Source: Apoderus coryli (lineage: Eukaryota > Arthropoda > Insecta > Coleoptera > Attelabidae). From it: DNA of 64,000 nucleotides. The stretch lies in contig OU452202.1 in assembly GCA_911728435.2 (NCBI GenBank), forward strand, positions 248,001 through 312,000, written 5' to 3'. The notes beneath the pieces were generated by a model. It was given only the letters and a program-made list of their open reading frames with translations. It did not search any database and was not told where the DNA came from. Below, piece by piece: positions 19,951-32,826 of this stretch; position 1 is the first letter of the stretch, and each line of letters starts with the position of its first letter. Both the position numbers and the translations under genes were made by a program.

Positions 19951-22455
19951 TTGCTGTAAGAACGTTTATAAAATATATTTTATAAAACACCCATTGTTTT
20001 ATAAACATTTTCACAACGTTCTTACGCGCCTTATAAACACGAAAAAGGCGCAGATTTATAAAACAAATCGACTCGTTAACGGTTCTATAAATGTTGCTTG
20101 TTGCTATTATACAATAGTTTTTAGAACGTTTATAAATATCTAATAAAAATCAAATAAAACTGTTATAAAGCAGTTTTATTATAGTTCTGGTACTAGAACA
20201 AAACGACATATTTGTAGAACTACTATAAAACTGTTATAAACATATTTTATAACTCTTTTATAAGAGCCTCAATTGCTATCAACGGTAACAGTTAAAGGAT
20301 ATAAACGTTTTTTTAATATACCTTTTTACACAAAATTATTTTATAATTATTATGCATTGTTGTTGGTACACATTAATAAAATCTGAGCAATCATGGAGGT
20401 AAAAATAATATAAAACGCAATAATACCCAATAACGAATAATAAAATAAGTCAGATAAAATTCACCCATGAGCAGATTTGGCGGCGAAACAAAATTTACTG
20501 TTAAATATATTGTATATTATTACTAAAATTTTAATGCGCCTCGCGAATTATGTAAATTAATGAATTTAGATTTTATAAATTATATAAAATATTTTTTTTT
20601 TGTCACTTATTGTTGAAAATAATCTTTTGGGATATCCTTCATTATGTAATGACTGATTTTGTATACCTTATTAGCTAAGATAATTTTACAAATTATAAAA
20701 ATATTAATTTTCAAAGTTTGGTCAACATGGCTAACAATTTAAAGAATCCAAAAATGGCTTCTTCCTTATACGATGCTTATAAAACAAAATTATCTCAACC
20801 CAGACGAGTATGCTCTTTAGATAGCTATTACAAAATAACTGCAGAATTGTTTTATATATATTCGTTACCAAACATAAATCTCATAATATTTTAAGTGCAA
20901 ATAAAATGCGTATATTAACTGTGTCGTACTATAGGTACCTATGTTTTATGTAAACGTGAAGAATTTTTTATAAACCAGTTATGGTGTAAAAAAATATATT
21001 TCACTAAGCTTGATAATGAATAATGAAGCTAATTACAAGTATTTTTCTTGAAGTTTTATGTATTTAGTAATCGTTTGCCGTTATTTAAAATAAATTAATA
21101 GTAAAACAAACTAAAACAAGCTTGTATATAAATGCTCTAAAAAATCAAAATTTAATTAAAAAGTGCTGCAAAAAATATATAAGATAAAATGTATAGAAAT
21201 TAATCAAGTCTAGTCCTGTCTACTTGAAGTATTCGTGCTTGATACGTTGATGCTTGTGTGAGTCGCCGCCGTGTGTCGCATCGTCTCAATATTGGAATAA
21301 TAATAAAATAGTAAACAGAGTTTTACAAAACAAACTTTAACATATGTTTTATAAAAGCTTTTAATGTGTTCTTATAAAACAAAATGCTTTTATAGTTACT
21401 CTCTTATTAGCTTTTACGGGAGTAATTAAAACATAACCTAAATTGAGCCCTTCGTTTATGTTATATATGTTAGAACTGCCGTTATTAAAACGGTTTGTTG
21501 AGTGTCTTTAAAAGAGTTCGAGGATCTTGAGGTAGAAAATTTGGCATGGGTTTATTTAGTATAGCAAAAAGCTTCTTTTGGGAAAAATGCGGAACATTAT
21601 TTGATACTGCCCATGTTCGTATGTTTTCCCTTAGTTTTGCATTTTTTTCTAGCTCACTTGTACTTGATCACCAATTCTCTATTTCGGCTACCGGCTCACC
21701 ATCTAGTAATAATTCCTCTCGAGAATTTATCAGTCTCCAAAATATTTGGTGTCTTATAAATTGTCATTAATTTGATTAGATTCCATTACAGTTTGCTACT
21801 CTTTATTATAGTCACTAATGTTTTCCCTTTGATAATTTATAATATTGTAATTAATTTTCTATTAAATGCACAACTGCTTTTCGTTTGGACAACATTTTAA
21901 ACCTGTGTATGATATAACAATAAATATCAGTTGAAAATAAATAAGACTATGTTATATATTAGTTCTAGGTAATGTTTATGACAGCATTTTAATTTTATAA
22001 AATATGTATTGGCAACATATTTATTTTTTTATTGTTTTTAATAAAATAACTAAAAAACAATTTTGTAATTATTAATTTGCGCACAACTTTGCTGCAGAAA
22101 ACAAAACTCTTAATAACGACAATAAAAAAACTATTTTATTATTACGAAATGTACTTTAACAGAATAATTTTATAATTGTTTTTAAAGTTAAAGTTAATCC
22201 AGAGTAGTACTTTTACAAAATGCTTTTAAAACCATTTATCATTCGGAACAAATTCGTCCTACAAAAAGTATTTTATAAACATTTATAAAATTGTTACAAT
22301 ATCATATTTTATAACTATTTTATTATTTTGCTGTAAAAACATTCTTAAAACAATTTTTCTCACAGAAAAGTTTAATACAACAGTTTAGTCACGAAACGAA
22401 ACTTTAAACAAGAAAAAAGTTTTAATTAAGCGGCAATAAAATAATTATAAAATAT
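19951..22455. mobile_element. Nested DNA-transposon-like insert rich in TTTATAAA motifs
   Basis: About 2.5 kb that separates pol from its tail. Both ends are crowded with direct and inverted copies of TTTATAAAAC (for example 19966-20015, 20100-20270, 21335-21410, 22265-22315). A hairpin GTAAGAACG...CGTTCTTAC spans about 19956-20025. A degenerate protein segment at 21485-21763 marks it as a remnant of a formerly coding element. Exact ends and target duplication could not be settled; the ends AAGAACGTTTAT and AAGAACTAATAT are only roughly inverted. Confidence 0.55.
21485..21763 (-). pseudogene. Fragment of an insect transposon-associated protein
   Basis: On the minus strand the frame reads RHQIFWRLINSREELL, an internal TGA, then KLRENIRTWAVSN-like text (KNAKLRENIRTWAVSNN) and NFLPQDPRTLLKT. 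The combination of an LR-WA block followed by LP-DARTLL is a common N-terminal pattern in uncharacterised insect proteins that I associate with DNA transposons. The name is not recognised. It is the only coding trace in the 19951-22455 insert. Confidence 0.45.
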
Positions 22456-22464
22456 ATTAGTTCT

Positions 22465-25456
22465 TTAAGAGTGTCGAATTGCTAGTTGGGCACTTTTATC
22501 TTTATTATCACTTTTCACTGATACATTTGGTGGTACATTTGAAACACTGGCATTATTGTTGTTATTGTTGTTATTGTTAGGTAAGTAAATATCAATAAGT
22601 TGATCGATTAAATCGTCCGTAGGAAAGTTATCAGTATTGATTTTTCTTAAGAATTTCCGGTTTCTTATGAAAGTATTGTTACCTCTATTCAGCTTAACTA
22701 AACATGCCCTTGGTCTATTCGTATCAATACTAACTACCTTCCCTGGTTGCCATATCTTGTTATCAATTTGGATGAGAACATTGTCATTTACCTTTAATTC
22801 TGGTAAGTCTTTAGCATTCTTATCAAAATAGTATTTCTGAGAAGTCTGATTTTTCATGTGGTTAGAGTATATATATTCAGTATCATATTTTGGTTTTAAA
22901 ATATTTTCATTAGTTGGAATAAAACCTTTAATTTTTCTTCCAAATAGTAGTTCTGCTGGGGATGGAACATTCCTATCGAATGGAGTATTTCTAAGTTCTA
23001 GAAGTGAAATATACATGTCTTTATTATCATATAAAACCTTTTTTAACGTTTTTTTAATAGTCTGGACATGTCGCTCGATAAACCCGTTAGATTGAGCATA
23101 TCTGGGTGTGCTTGTTTTATGGGTAATTTCCCATTCACGAAGAAACTGTTGAAACTGAAAGTTTACAAACTGAGGACCGTTGTCCGAATACAAAATATCA
23201 GGCTTGCCATGTCGGGCAAACACTGCTTTAAAATTGTGAATGATATTAATATGAGTAGTATCACGATTTAAACAACATACCTCAGGGTATTTAGAGAAAC
23301 TGTCTACAATTAACAAATATTGCTTTTCATTAAAATAAAATAAATCCGCCGCGACTATTTCCCATGGACGTTTAGGGATTTCTCTATTTATGAGTGTTTC
23401 TTTCTGATTAGAATTTTGATATCTCAGGAATGCTGGACAATTTTTAACAACATCTGTTATTTCCTTACTAATAAATGGCCAATAAACATGGTCTCTAGCT
23501 CGTAGAATAGTTTTTTCTATTCCTAAATGATTATAATGTAGTCTACCAAGAATTTCTGATCGCATAATTTTTGGGATCACTATTAAATCGCCTTTAAAAA
23601 CTACACCTTGATAAACTGTTAATTCATCTTTTACCGACCAATATGGCTTTACAGAATTTGGAATATCGCTCTTTGTGTTCGGCCAACCTACATTTATAAT
23701 ATTAATTAACTCTTGTAGTTCTAAATCATTTTTTGTGTTTTCAATTACAGCGTTATACTTTGAAGGACTAATACTAGTATAATTTAATAGATTTACTTGA
23801 GCTTCTAACTCACTTTCAATCACGTCAAAATTTTTATCATCATAACTAGCACGTGATAATGTGTCAGCAAAATACATTTGCGATCCTGGTTTATATTTAA
23901 CTGTGAAATTATAATTTTGCAAATTTATCCTTAATCTTTGTAACCTGAGAGGACACTTATTTAAGGGTTTTTTAAAAATCGACTCAAGGGCTTTATGATC
24001 AGATTCTACTAAGAATTCCTTACCATATAAGTATTGATGAAAACGTTGACAGCCGAATGCTATCGCTAGGCATTCTTTCTCAATTTGAGCATAATTTTGT
24101 TGTGTAGGCGTAAGTGATTTTGACGCATACGCTACTGGACCCCCATTCTGTAAAATAACGGCGCCCATACCGTCATTTGAACTATCCACTGATAGTATTA
24201 TAGGTTGTTTTTCATCATAATATTGTAAAACTGGCTTTTTCATTAAAATTGTCTTTAAATTATTAAATTCACGATTATGTATATCTAGCCAATCCCAAAT
24301 GATATCTTTTCTTGTCAACTGACGAAGATTAACAGTTAATTTGGCTAAATTGGGTATACATTTTGATACATAGGTAACCATACCTAAAAATCTGCTTAGT
24401 TCCTTTGCATTATTTGGAATAGGAATATTTCTAATTGCTTCGGTTTTATCCTTATCTATCGTAATACCTTCATCTGTAAGAATGTGACCTACATACCTAA
24501 CTTCTTTATTTTTAAATTTACATTTGTTTCGATTAAATTTTACACCATGTTCTTTTGCTCTACTTAGGACTTTTATCAAAATTTCATCATGCTCTTCCTC
24601 TGTTTTAGCATTAATAATAATATCATCGATATAAATTTTTACGCCATGAATATCTTCAAAAATTTCAGAGAAAGTTCTGTGAAATATTTCAGGTGCGTTA
24701 CGCAACCCATAAGGCAGTCTTAGAAATTTGTATCTGCCAAAAGGCGTTGCGAACGTTGTTAACTTGGATGATTGTTCTGAAAGTGCTATTTGCCAAAAAC
24801 CTTTGTTGGCATCTAAAGTAGAAAAATACGTAGAACCTGCTAGATTACTAGTTATTTCCTCAAAAGTGGGTAATTCATAATGTTCGCGTAATAGTGATTT
24901 GTTTAAATTTTGTGGATCTAAACATATCCTAATTTGGTCATTGGGTTTTTTAACGATTACTATAGGGTTAACAAATTCCGTTGGTTCAGTGACCTTAGAT
25001 ATTATTTGATCTTCTACCATTCTATTCAATTCTAACTTTAATTTGTCCATTAATTGGAATGCTACCCTCCTACATGGAACTACTACTGGAACATAATCTT
25101 GTTTACCAAAAGCCGGACATTTTTTATAATCATGACTAAAATTACACCTAAGGCACTTTGTTTTAAATTGTACTGACCTGTGTTGCTTTTCTTGTTGATA
25201 TTTTTGTCGCTTACCGTCACGTACTTGGTTTTGACCCTTGCCAACTGTTGGTACTCTCTGAAGTCTCGGCCCTTTATCATGTCTAACCTCCGAAACTTCA
25301 CATTTGTTAACTTGTTCCATTAATTGCTGTATGTGGCTTTCAGTCTGCTCCGCTGCACGGCATAAATCTATTGTTTTCGCTAACGTAAGACCCTGTTCTC
25401 GAAGTAGACGATCTTTGACTTTCGTATCTCGTATACCAATTAATCGAACATTCTTT
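22465..25456 (-). pseudogene. Gag C-terminus fused to RT, RNase H and integrase of Ty3/gypsy B
   Basis: Starting after the gag frameshift, the frame reads through one zinc knuckle (CLRCNFSHDYKKC) straight into reverse transcriptase at VVVPCRRVAFQLMDKLK. The second knuckle, the protease and the RT leader are missing, in frame. RT has RICLDPQNLN, LDANKGFWQI and the catalytic YIDD; RNase H has LSVDSSNDGMGAV; integrase has HYNHLGIEKT with a CPAFLRYQ block in place of a clean CxxC, then AADLFYF, SDNGPQFVN and the FIERHVQTIKK glutamate. Asn-rich repeats sit near the C-terminus. 951 residues are open from the ATG at 25320. Without a protease the copy would depend on other elements. Confidence 0.85.
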
Positions 25457-25840
25457 CATTTCACCAAAGTTGCAATTAGTTGCTAACCTTCTTAAGTCTC
25501 CTAAGAAAGCATCAAACGATTCGCCGGCCTCCTGTACTCGCCTATTAAATTTGTGTGACTCTACACTTATGTTGCATTGCGGAATAAACTGATTGTTAAA
25601 CTTTCTTATCAGTAACGTATAGCTCTTTCTCTCTTCATCGGTTAATTCCAAGTTTGTTCCATAGTTATCTAATACTTCTTCACCCACGCAGTGGAGAAAG
25701 ACCGCTGCCTGCACCTGTTCAGGCTTTTCTACACAGCCTGTGGCAATACTGTAGAGCTCAAACGCACTACGGAATTTCTTCCAGTTAGCCCCGATGTCAC
25801 CTTCTATAGACATAGGCTTCGGTTGTTTCAAATTCTCCAT
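25457..25840 (-). pseudogene. Gag of Ty3/gypsy B, N-terminal part
   Basis: The start MENLKQPKPMSIEGDIGANW and the capsid region with LTDEERKSYTLLIRKFNNQF and the RRLATNCNFGEM block match Mag-type gag. A one-base frameshift near 25456 separates it from the zinc-knuckle part, which continues in another frame with VRLIGIRDTKVKDRLL. It begins about 90 bases from the 5' LTR. Confidence 0.85.
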
Positions 25841-25927
25841 TTTTTATATCGGCGTTTTTACACTTAATCTTTTACTCTTTTTTATTAATCAATTGCTTAG
25901 GTTCATTCGTTTATTCTGAATTCGCCA

Positions 25928-26131
25928 TGTTGTGTTTATATTTTTATTAATTAAACACATATATTAATAATTAAACGATTTATTAATAATCAAAATGAAA
26001 TTAGGTTATACAGAATACAGACATGGTTTTATGATAATTATAAGTGTTCTGTCTATGACATATGAAAGACAGACTGACATAAGTCAAACCTTAAATTAGA
26101 GATGGGCAAACGATATAACAATATTATAACA
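25928..26131 (-). repeat. 5' LTR of Ty3/gypsy B
   Basis: Partner of 19611-19814. Its outer edge is followed by GAGTG and then by unit copy 2. Confidence 0.92.
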
Positions 26132-26136
26132 GAGTG

Positions 26137-28904
26137 AATTACTTCTTCTCGGGAAGTTGTTATCGACATTTTATTTTTAGTGTGTTAGGATATCGTGCTG
26201 GTGACACGTTGGATTCATGCGGCCAACCCGGCTGTTTGAGATATCGCCTGGCCTCGTCAGACCAAGGTGTCACCATTAAAACAAAAATCAAAAAAACTAA
26301 CTTTTACCTAAAAAAAAACATTTTTTAAGAGTATAATTTAATTTTTCTGTAATCCCCAACACTTATTAAAAAAACTAAACGGCCTACACACTTTCCTTTT
26401 GGCATATGGTAACATCCTATTATCGATATGTTCAACCACATGTTATACTTGATTTTTCACTTATGTTCACCAGGAAGATTTTCATCAAGAAAAATCCTAC
26501 AACCAGTGAAAGTAAATCATGGTTTCATATTTACTGTCTTATAAACCTTATTACAAAATATACACAGAAATAAGATACAACAATATACATTTAAATCTAT
26601 ATTTTTACAAACTACAACACTAGGTACTAAATAATTTAATATGTACAAACCTAAGCTAAATTATTATTTACAATTAATTTTAATATATACAAAAGCTATA
26701 TTCTACTCACCAATTACAACCTGTACGGATTGAAACGATGCTGTCTTGTCTTCGATCTAACCATTTTCTGATTTTTGTCACACTTCTTCAACAAATTCTC
26801 CCATCGTCTTATTATTCCTAGGCATATCTCTCACCCTGACATCCTTAACAACATTTTGTACGTGAGTCGCAGCTTTTGATTCACCAGTTCTTCCTATGCT
26901 CGTCGTCAATTTCGGATTAAACTTAAACTCCAACATAGTCTTCTCTTGTACTATTGCCTCACATATTCTTTTCTTCAGCAATGGATCACCATAACAAATA
27001 CTTAATAAAATTGGAAGACCACGTACCATCGATAATAAAGATGTTCCATCTAATAAGCGCAATATCGCACACCACATTTCCACTTGTAAACTCGCCAACT
27101 GGGCCGGAGACTCGATACGTCTGAATAGTTTATACATATTCGTAGAATTAATTAACTCCCTCACTAAAATTCGCACACTATAATTATTAAATTTTAACTG
27201 ACTATATCGCGCGCGGCACTGGTTTATATACGCCTACCCGTACGCTGCGCAGCCAATAGGGTGTTAGCTCCGCTCACACACACTACGTGGACGTACCTAT
27301 GTGATTGGTTAAGTATAAGTGGCATGCAGCGTTGAAAAATAATCGATAACGGTTACAACACGTTTTTGACTCACCAATTTTGAGCATAAAACTCAAAATG
27401 TTCTTATTTAATATTGGTCTTAAATAAATAAATGGTACGCTACTGGTACCGATATCTAACTTAACGGAACCTAACCGAATTATATTTGACAAGAGACGTA
27501 TTACACACAACATCCCCTGTTTTGTGGACGTATTAAACTTACCAAATAATCCATGGATGATTTCTTTTTTTTTTTGTTTTTACAATAAATTTTGCAACTT
27601 CCTGTGCTATTTTTTATGTTCCGACGGCACAGCGTAGTTTTCAAAAGGAAAAGTGTGTCTGGTATGTGGCCAATGTGGCCCCACAACTCTTTTGGGACTA
27701 TATATTTTTTTTCAGGAATAATACTACATAGGTAATATACCAAAAGCATTACAAACGAAAAAACACTTGGGTTGGTAATGGAGTGCGGTACAAAGGATTA
27801 TATATATATGCGCAGGACTTCAGGATGTGAGAGCTCGTCTAAAAATATGAAAAAGTATCTATTAACTAACCCTCTAAAATGCACCATTTTCGAGAGAAAT
27901 TGAAAAAAAAATCCGGAACCGGAACCGTTTATCGTACAGAAAACAGCTTTTTAAGCATTTTCTACTCATAATAAGCTATGTTTTGTGCAAGAATGTTGTT
28001 CATTAATTCATAATTGGTGAAGATTTTGAAGGAGTAGTGGGTGTTTTTCTCCTCAATTTCTACGCCACTTGAAATAGTACGGTTTTAAGATAACCGCCAA
28101 TATTTTGTACACAAAAAAGGTACTCTTGGTCATAAGCTCTAAAGTTTTCGAGCAAAATCACCTGTTGAAAATTTGTTGAAATAAATTTAACTTTTTCTAA
28201 TTAAACGTTATCTTCATAATGGCAAAATTTAAAAAAATTGAAGACCTTTCTTCAGCTTATCTTTATAAAAAAGTTGTTTTGTTTTATTTCTACAAGTCGT
28301 AAAAATAGTCGAAGAAATTTATTAAATGTTGAAAATGTCCGCCGTTAGCTTCAATGCACGCAGCATTAATTTTGCAATTATGAAGTTAGTTTGGTTTTGT
28401 TACTTGTTCTAACGTTTAAATAAATTTCGTTTAATTAAGTAGTAGAAAAAATTAAAATTATTTAAAAAAATTGACCATGTTTTTCAACAACTTGATTTTC
28501 ATCGAAAACATACTTGTTACAGTTACTTATTATTATTATATTCCTATACGAACATATTAATTTATTTAAAGTAAGTAAGAAACATTTCGGTTTGGTCTGA
28601 ACCAGCGATATACCAAAAGGACATTGGGATTGCGTATAGGTAGGAATATTTATTTAATAATGTTAGAGTGAATGAGTTAAGAGACAGGACACGCCCAAAT
28701 TCCCCACACTAATAAGTTACATTTATTTTGAAGTTAAATTTGAGTTAAGTTCCTACTTTTGTGGCGTTTGTATTAGAACATTTTTAGTTAAATATTTATG
28801 GTTTATTTGGTAAACCTATAGAGAGATATGTTTTTTTTTATTATATTTTTGCATAGTATTTGGTATTTGGTCATCGATATAATTAGTATTTTATACCTGG
28901 AGTG
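26137..28904. repeat. Tandem unit, copy 2 (uninterrupted, 2768 bp)
   Basis: A full unit without insertions: AATTACTTCTTCTCGGG start, F-box region, promoter, T-run block, ACAGGGTG-type block (here shortened to ATATATATATGCGC), foldback, and the ATTTGGTATTTGGTC end. It joins copy 3 directly, which proves head-to-tail tandem arrangement. Confidence 0.92.
26778..27137 (-). pseudogene. F-box-like gene, copy 2, frameshifted C-terminus
   Basis: The ATG start and F-box-like part are intact (here SLQVEMWCAILRLLDG). A 2-base loss in the MGEN segment shifts the frame so the protein ends FVEEV after 119 residues and lacks the basic tail; one lysine codon after VQE is also missing. Promoter elements are preserved. 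Confidence 0.6.
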
Positions 28905-31684
28905 AATTACTTCTTCTCGGGAAGTTGTTATCGACATTTTATTTTTAGTGTGTTAGGATATCGTGCTGGTGACACGTTGGATTCATGCGGTCAACCCGGC
29001 TGTTTGAGATATCGCCTGGCCTCGTGAGACCAAGGTGTCACCATTAAAACAAAAATCAAAAAAACTAACTTTTACCTAAAAAAACATTTTTCAAGAGTAT
29101 ATTTTAATATTTGTGTAATCCTCAACACTTATTAAAAAAACTAAATGGCCTACACACTTTCCTTCTGGCATATGGTAAATCCTATTATCGATATGTTCAA
29201 CCACATGTTATACTTGATTTTTCACTTATGTTCACCAGGAAGATTTTCATGAAGAAAAATCCTACAACCAGTGAAAGTAAATCATGGTTTCATATTTACT
29301 GTCTTATAAACCTTATTACAACATATACACAGAAATAAGATACAATTATATACATCTAAATCTATATTTTTACAAACTACAACACTAGGTGCTAAATAAT
29401 CTAATATGTACAAACCCAAGCTAAATTATTATTTACAATTAATTTTAATATATACAAAAGCTATATACTACTCACCAATTACAATCTGTACGGATTGAAA
29501 CGATGCTGTCTTGTCTTCGATCTAACCATTTTCTGATTTTTGTCACACTTCTTCAACAAATTCTCTCCCATCGTCTTATTACTCCTAGGCATATCTCTCA
29601 CCCTGACATCCTTAACAACATTTTGTCCGTGAGTCGCAGCTTTTGATTCACCAGTTCTTCCTATGCTCGTCGTCAATTTCGGATTAAACTTAAACTCCAA
29701 CATAGTCTTCTTCTCTTGTACTATTGCCTCACATATTCTTTTCTTCAGCAATTGATCACCATAACAAATACTCAATAAAATTGGAAAACCACGTACCATC
29801 GATAATAAAGATGTTCCATCTAATAAGCGCAATATCGCACACCACATTTCCACTGGTAAACTCGCCAACTAGGCCGGAGACTCGATACGTCTGAATAATT
29901 TATACTTATTCGTAGAATTAATTGACTTCCTCACTAAAATTCGCACACTATAATTATTAAATTTTAACAGACTATATCGCGCGCGGCACTGGTTTATATA
30001 CGCCTACCCGTACGCTGCGCAGCCAATAGGGTGTTAGCTCCGCTCACACACACTACGTGGACGTACCTATGTGATTGGTTAAGTATAAGTGGCATGCAGC
30101 GGTGAAAAATAATCGATAACGGTTACAACACGTTTTTGACTCACCAATTTTGAGCATAAAACTCAAAATGTTCTTATTTAATATTGGTCTTAAATAAATA
30201 AATGGTACGCTACTGGTACCGATATCTAACTTAACGGAACCTAACCGAATTATATTTGACAAGAGACGTATTACACAAAACATCCCCTGTTTTGTGGACG
30301 TATTAAACTTACCAAATAATCCATGGATGATTTCTTTTTTTTTTGTTTTTACAACAAATTTTGCAACTTCCTGTGCTATTTTTTATGTTCCGACGACACA
30401 GCGTAGTTTTCAAAAGGAAAAGTGTGTCTGGTATGTGACCAATGTGGCCCCACAACTCTTTTGGGACTATATTTTTTTTTCAGGAATAATACTACATAGG
30501 TAATATACCAAAAGCATTATAAACGAAAAAACACTTGGGTTGGTAATGGAGTGCGGTACAAAGGATTATACAGGGTGTTTCATAATATATACGCAGGACT
30601 TCAGGATGTGAGAGCTCGTCCAAAAATATGAAAAAGTCTCTATTAACTAACCCTCTAAAATGCAACATTTTCGAGAGAAATTGAAAAAAAAATCCGGAAA
30701 CGGAACCGCTTATCGTACAGTAAACAGCTTTTTAAGCAATTTCTACTCATAATAAGCTATGTTTTGTGCAAGAATATTTTTTATTAATTCATAATTGGTG
30801 AAGATTTTGAAGGAGTAGTGGGTGATTTTCTCCTCAATTTCTACGGCAAAAAAAAAAAAGTACGGTTTTAAGATAACCGCCAATATTTTCTACACAAAAA
30901 AGGTACTCTTGGTCATAAGCTCTAAAGTTTTCGAGCAAAATCACCTGTTGAAAATTTGTTGAAATAAATTAAACTTTTTCTGCTAATTAAACGTTATCTT
31001 CATAATTGCGAAATTTAAAAAAAATTGAAGACCTTTCTTCAGCTTATCCTTATAAAAAAGTTGTTTTTTTTATTTCTCCAAGCCGTAAAAATAGTCGAAG
31101 AAATTTATTAAATGTTGAAAATGTCCGCCGTTAGCTTCAATGCACGCAGCATTAATTTTGCAATTATGAAGTTAGTTTGGTTTTGTTACTTGTTCTAACG
31201 TTTAAATAAATTTCGTTTAATTAGTAGAAAAAATTAAAATTATTTAAAAAAATTGACCATGTTTTTCAACAACTTGATTTTCATCGAAAACTTACTTGTT
31301 ACAGTTACTATTATTATTATATTCCTATACGAACATATTAATTTATTTAATGTAAGTAAGAAACATTTCGGTTTGGTCGCAACCAGCGATATACCAAAAG
31401 GACATTGGGATTGCGTATAGGTAGGAATATTTATTTAATAATGTTAGAGTGAATGAGTTAAGAGACAGGACACGCCCAAATTCCCCACACTAATAAGTTA
31501 CATTTATTTTGAAGTTAAATTTGAGTTAAGTTCCGACTTTTGTGGCGTTTGTATTGGAACATTTTTAGTTTAATATTTATGGTTTATTTGGTAAACCTAT
31601 AGAGAGATATGTTTTTTTTATTATATTTTTGCATAGTATTTGGTATTTGGTCATCGATATAATTAGTATTTTATACCTGGAGTG
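28905..31684. repeat. Tandem unit, copy 3 (uninterrupted, 2780 bp)
   Basis: Complete unit in the same phase as copy 2 and colinear with it throughout. It joins copy 4 at 31684/31685. Confidence 0.92.
29479..29907 (-). pseudogene. F-box-like gene, copy 3, start codon lost and early stop
   Basis: The ATG used in other copies is changed to AAG (29905-29907), and the CAG codon in SPAQLAS is TAG. The rest of the frame remains open to the usual FNPYRL end, with initiation possible only at the internal methionine of the F-box. Probably non-functional. Confidence 0.65.
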
Positions 31685-31992
31685 AATTACTTCTTCTCGG
31701 GAAGTTGTTATCGACATTTTATTTTTAGTGTGTTAGGATATCGTGCTGGTGACACGTTGGATTCATGCAGTTAACCCGGCTGTTTGAGATATCGGCTGGC
31801 GTCGTGAGACCAAGGTGTCACCATTAAAACAAAAATCAAAAAAACTAACTTTTATTTAAAAAAACATTTTTCAAGAGTATATTTTAATATTTGTGTAATC
31901 CTCAACACTTATTAAAAAAACTAAACGGCCTACACACTTTCCTTCTGGCATATGGTAAATCCTATTATCGATATGTTCAACCACATGTTATG

Positions 31993-32437
31993 TGTTCGAT
32001 ATTCGAATATATTTCCTGATATTTTCGTTGATGATAATTGGTAAATTTGTATTTCGCGCTATTCAAATTTTGAATTGCTATTAAGTACCTACAGCGACTT
32101 AAAAAGGGAATGACCGCGCATGATAAATACGGTCATATTCGGCAGTCTATTAAAAACCGCCGTATCGTGAACATATTGATATATAAACAAACACGCTAAA
32201 ATCGTTGTCTATAAAGTTACGCTATTTTATGGAAAGTTGGGTATTTGGATCAGAATCCAGGCCTGGACAGAGTGAAGAAAGAAGAGTAAATTGGTAAGTC
32301 GCACATGCTTAGTTAGTAATTCAATTTTGTCGCTCTTACAAGTTAAAATTGCTTCAACGCCATTTTGTTTATTTCTAGAATTGAAAAAGGGATACGTCCA
32401 TTTTTTCTCTCCTTTTAACTGATTCTAAAATCGAACA
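31993..32437 (+). repeat. 5' LTR of BEL/Pao element
   Basis: 445 bases, TG...CA, same length and apparently same sequence as 38219-38663. Followed after four bases by the primer-binding site. Confidence 0.93.
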
Positions 32438-32826
32438 TTAATGGTCCTTCGAGCCGGATAAGCTCCTTTTTCATTCTGGAAAATACAAACATTTCCATTG
32501 GAAAATTATAATTTTTTTTTTATAAATCATTTCTTTATACCGTATGCGCTGTCATTTCGTCTATATTCGCTATTCGTCGTTCTTAAACGCATTCAAAGTA
32601 AAACGGATTCTTATCTGTTTTTTTTTTTATAGGTTGATTATTTTTTGTCCGAATACCTATTTGCATTTGCACCTTTTATTTGATTTATTTACTTTCTGCT
32701 GACTAATAGAGGAGATTCCCAATAGACTACACATTCCTGTTTTATTTATCTTCTACTTTGTTTATAAATAATAAACAGGTGTCACATAATAATCTATCCG
32801 TTTGTCTTCGGCATTTAAATTGTATC

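Larger units (their letters stand above)
19611..26131 (-). mobile_element. Ty3/gypsy LTR retrotransposon B (Mag-like)
   Basis: Two 204-base LTRs (TGTTGTG...ATAACA) differ at about two positions. GAGTG flanks both ends (19606-19610, 26132-26136) and lies exactly at the join of tandem units 1 and 2. Gag and pol are on the minus strand. A polypurine tract (AAAGAGGGAGA on minus) abuts the 3' LTR at 19815-19825, and TGGCGAATTCAGAATAAACG adjoins the 5' LTR as the likely primer-binding site. A DNA-transposon-like insert of about 2.5 kb (about 19951-22455) splits the pol tail. Confidence 0.9.

Noticed and set aside
29111..29338. 75-codon plus-strand frame in unit copy 3
   Set aside because: It is not open in the other units and has no recognisable motif.
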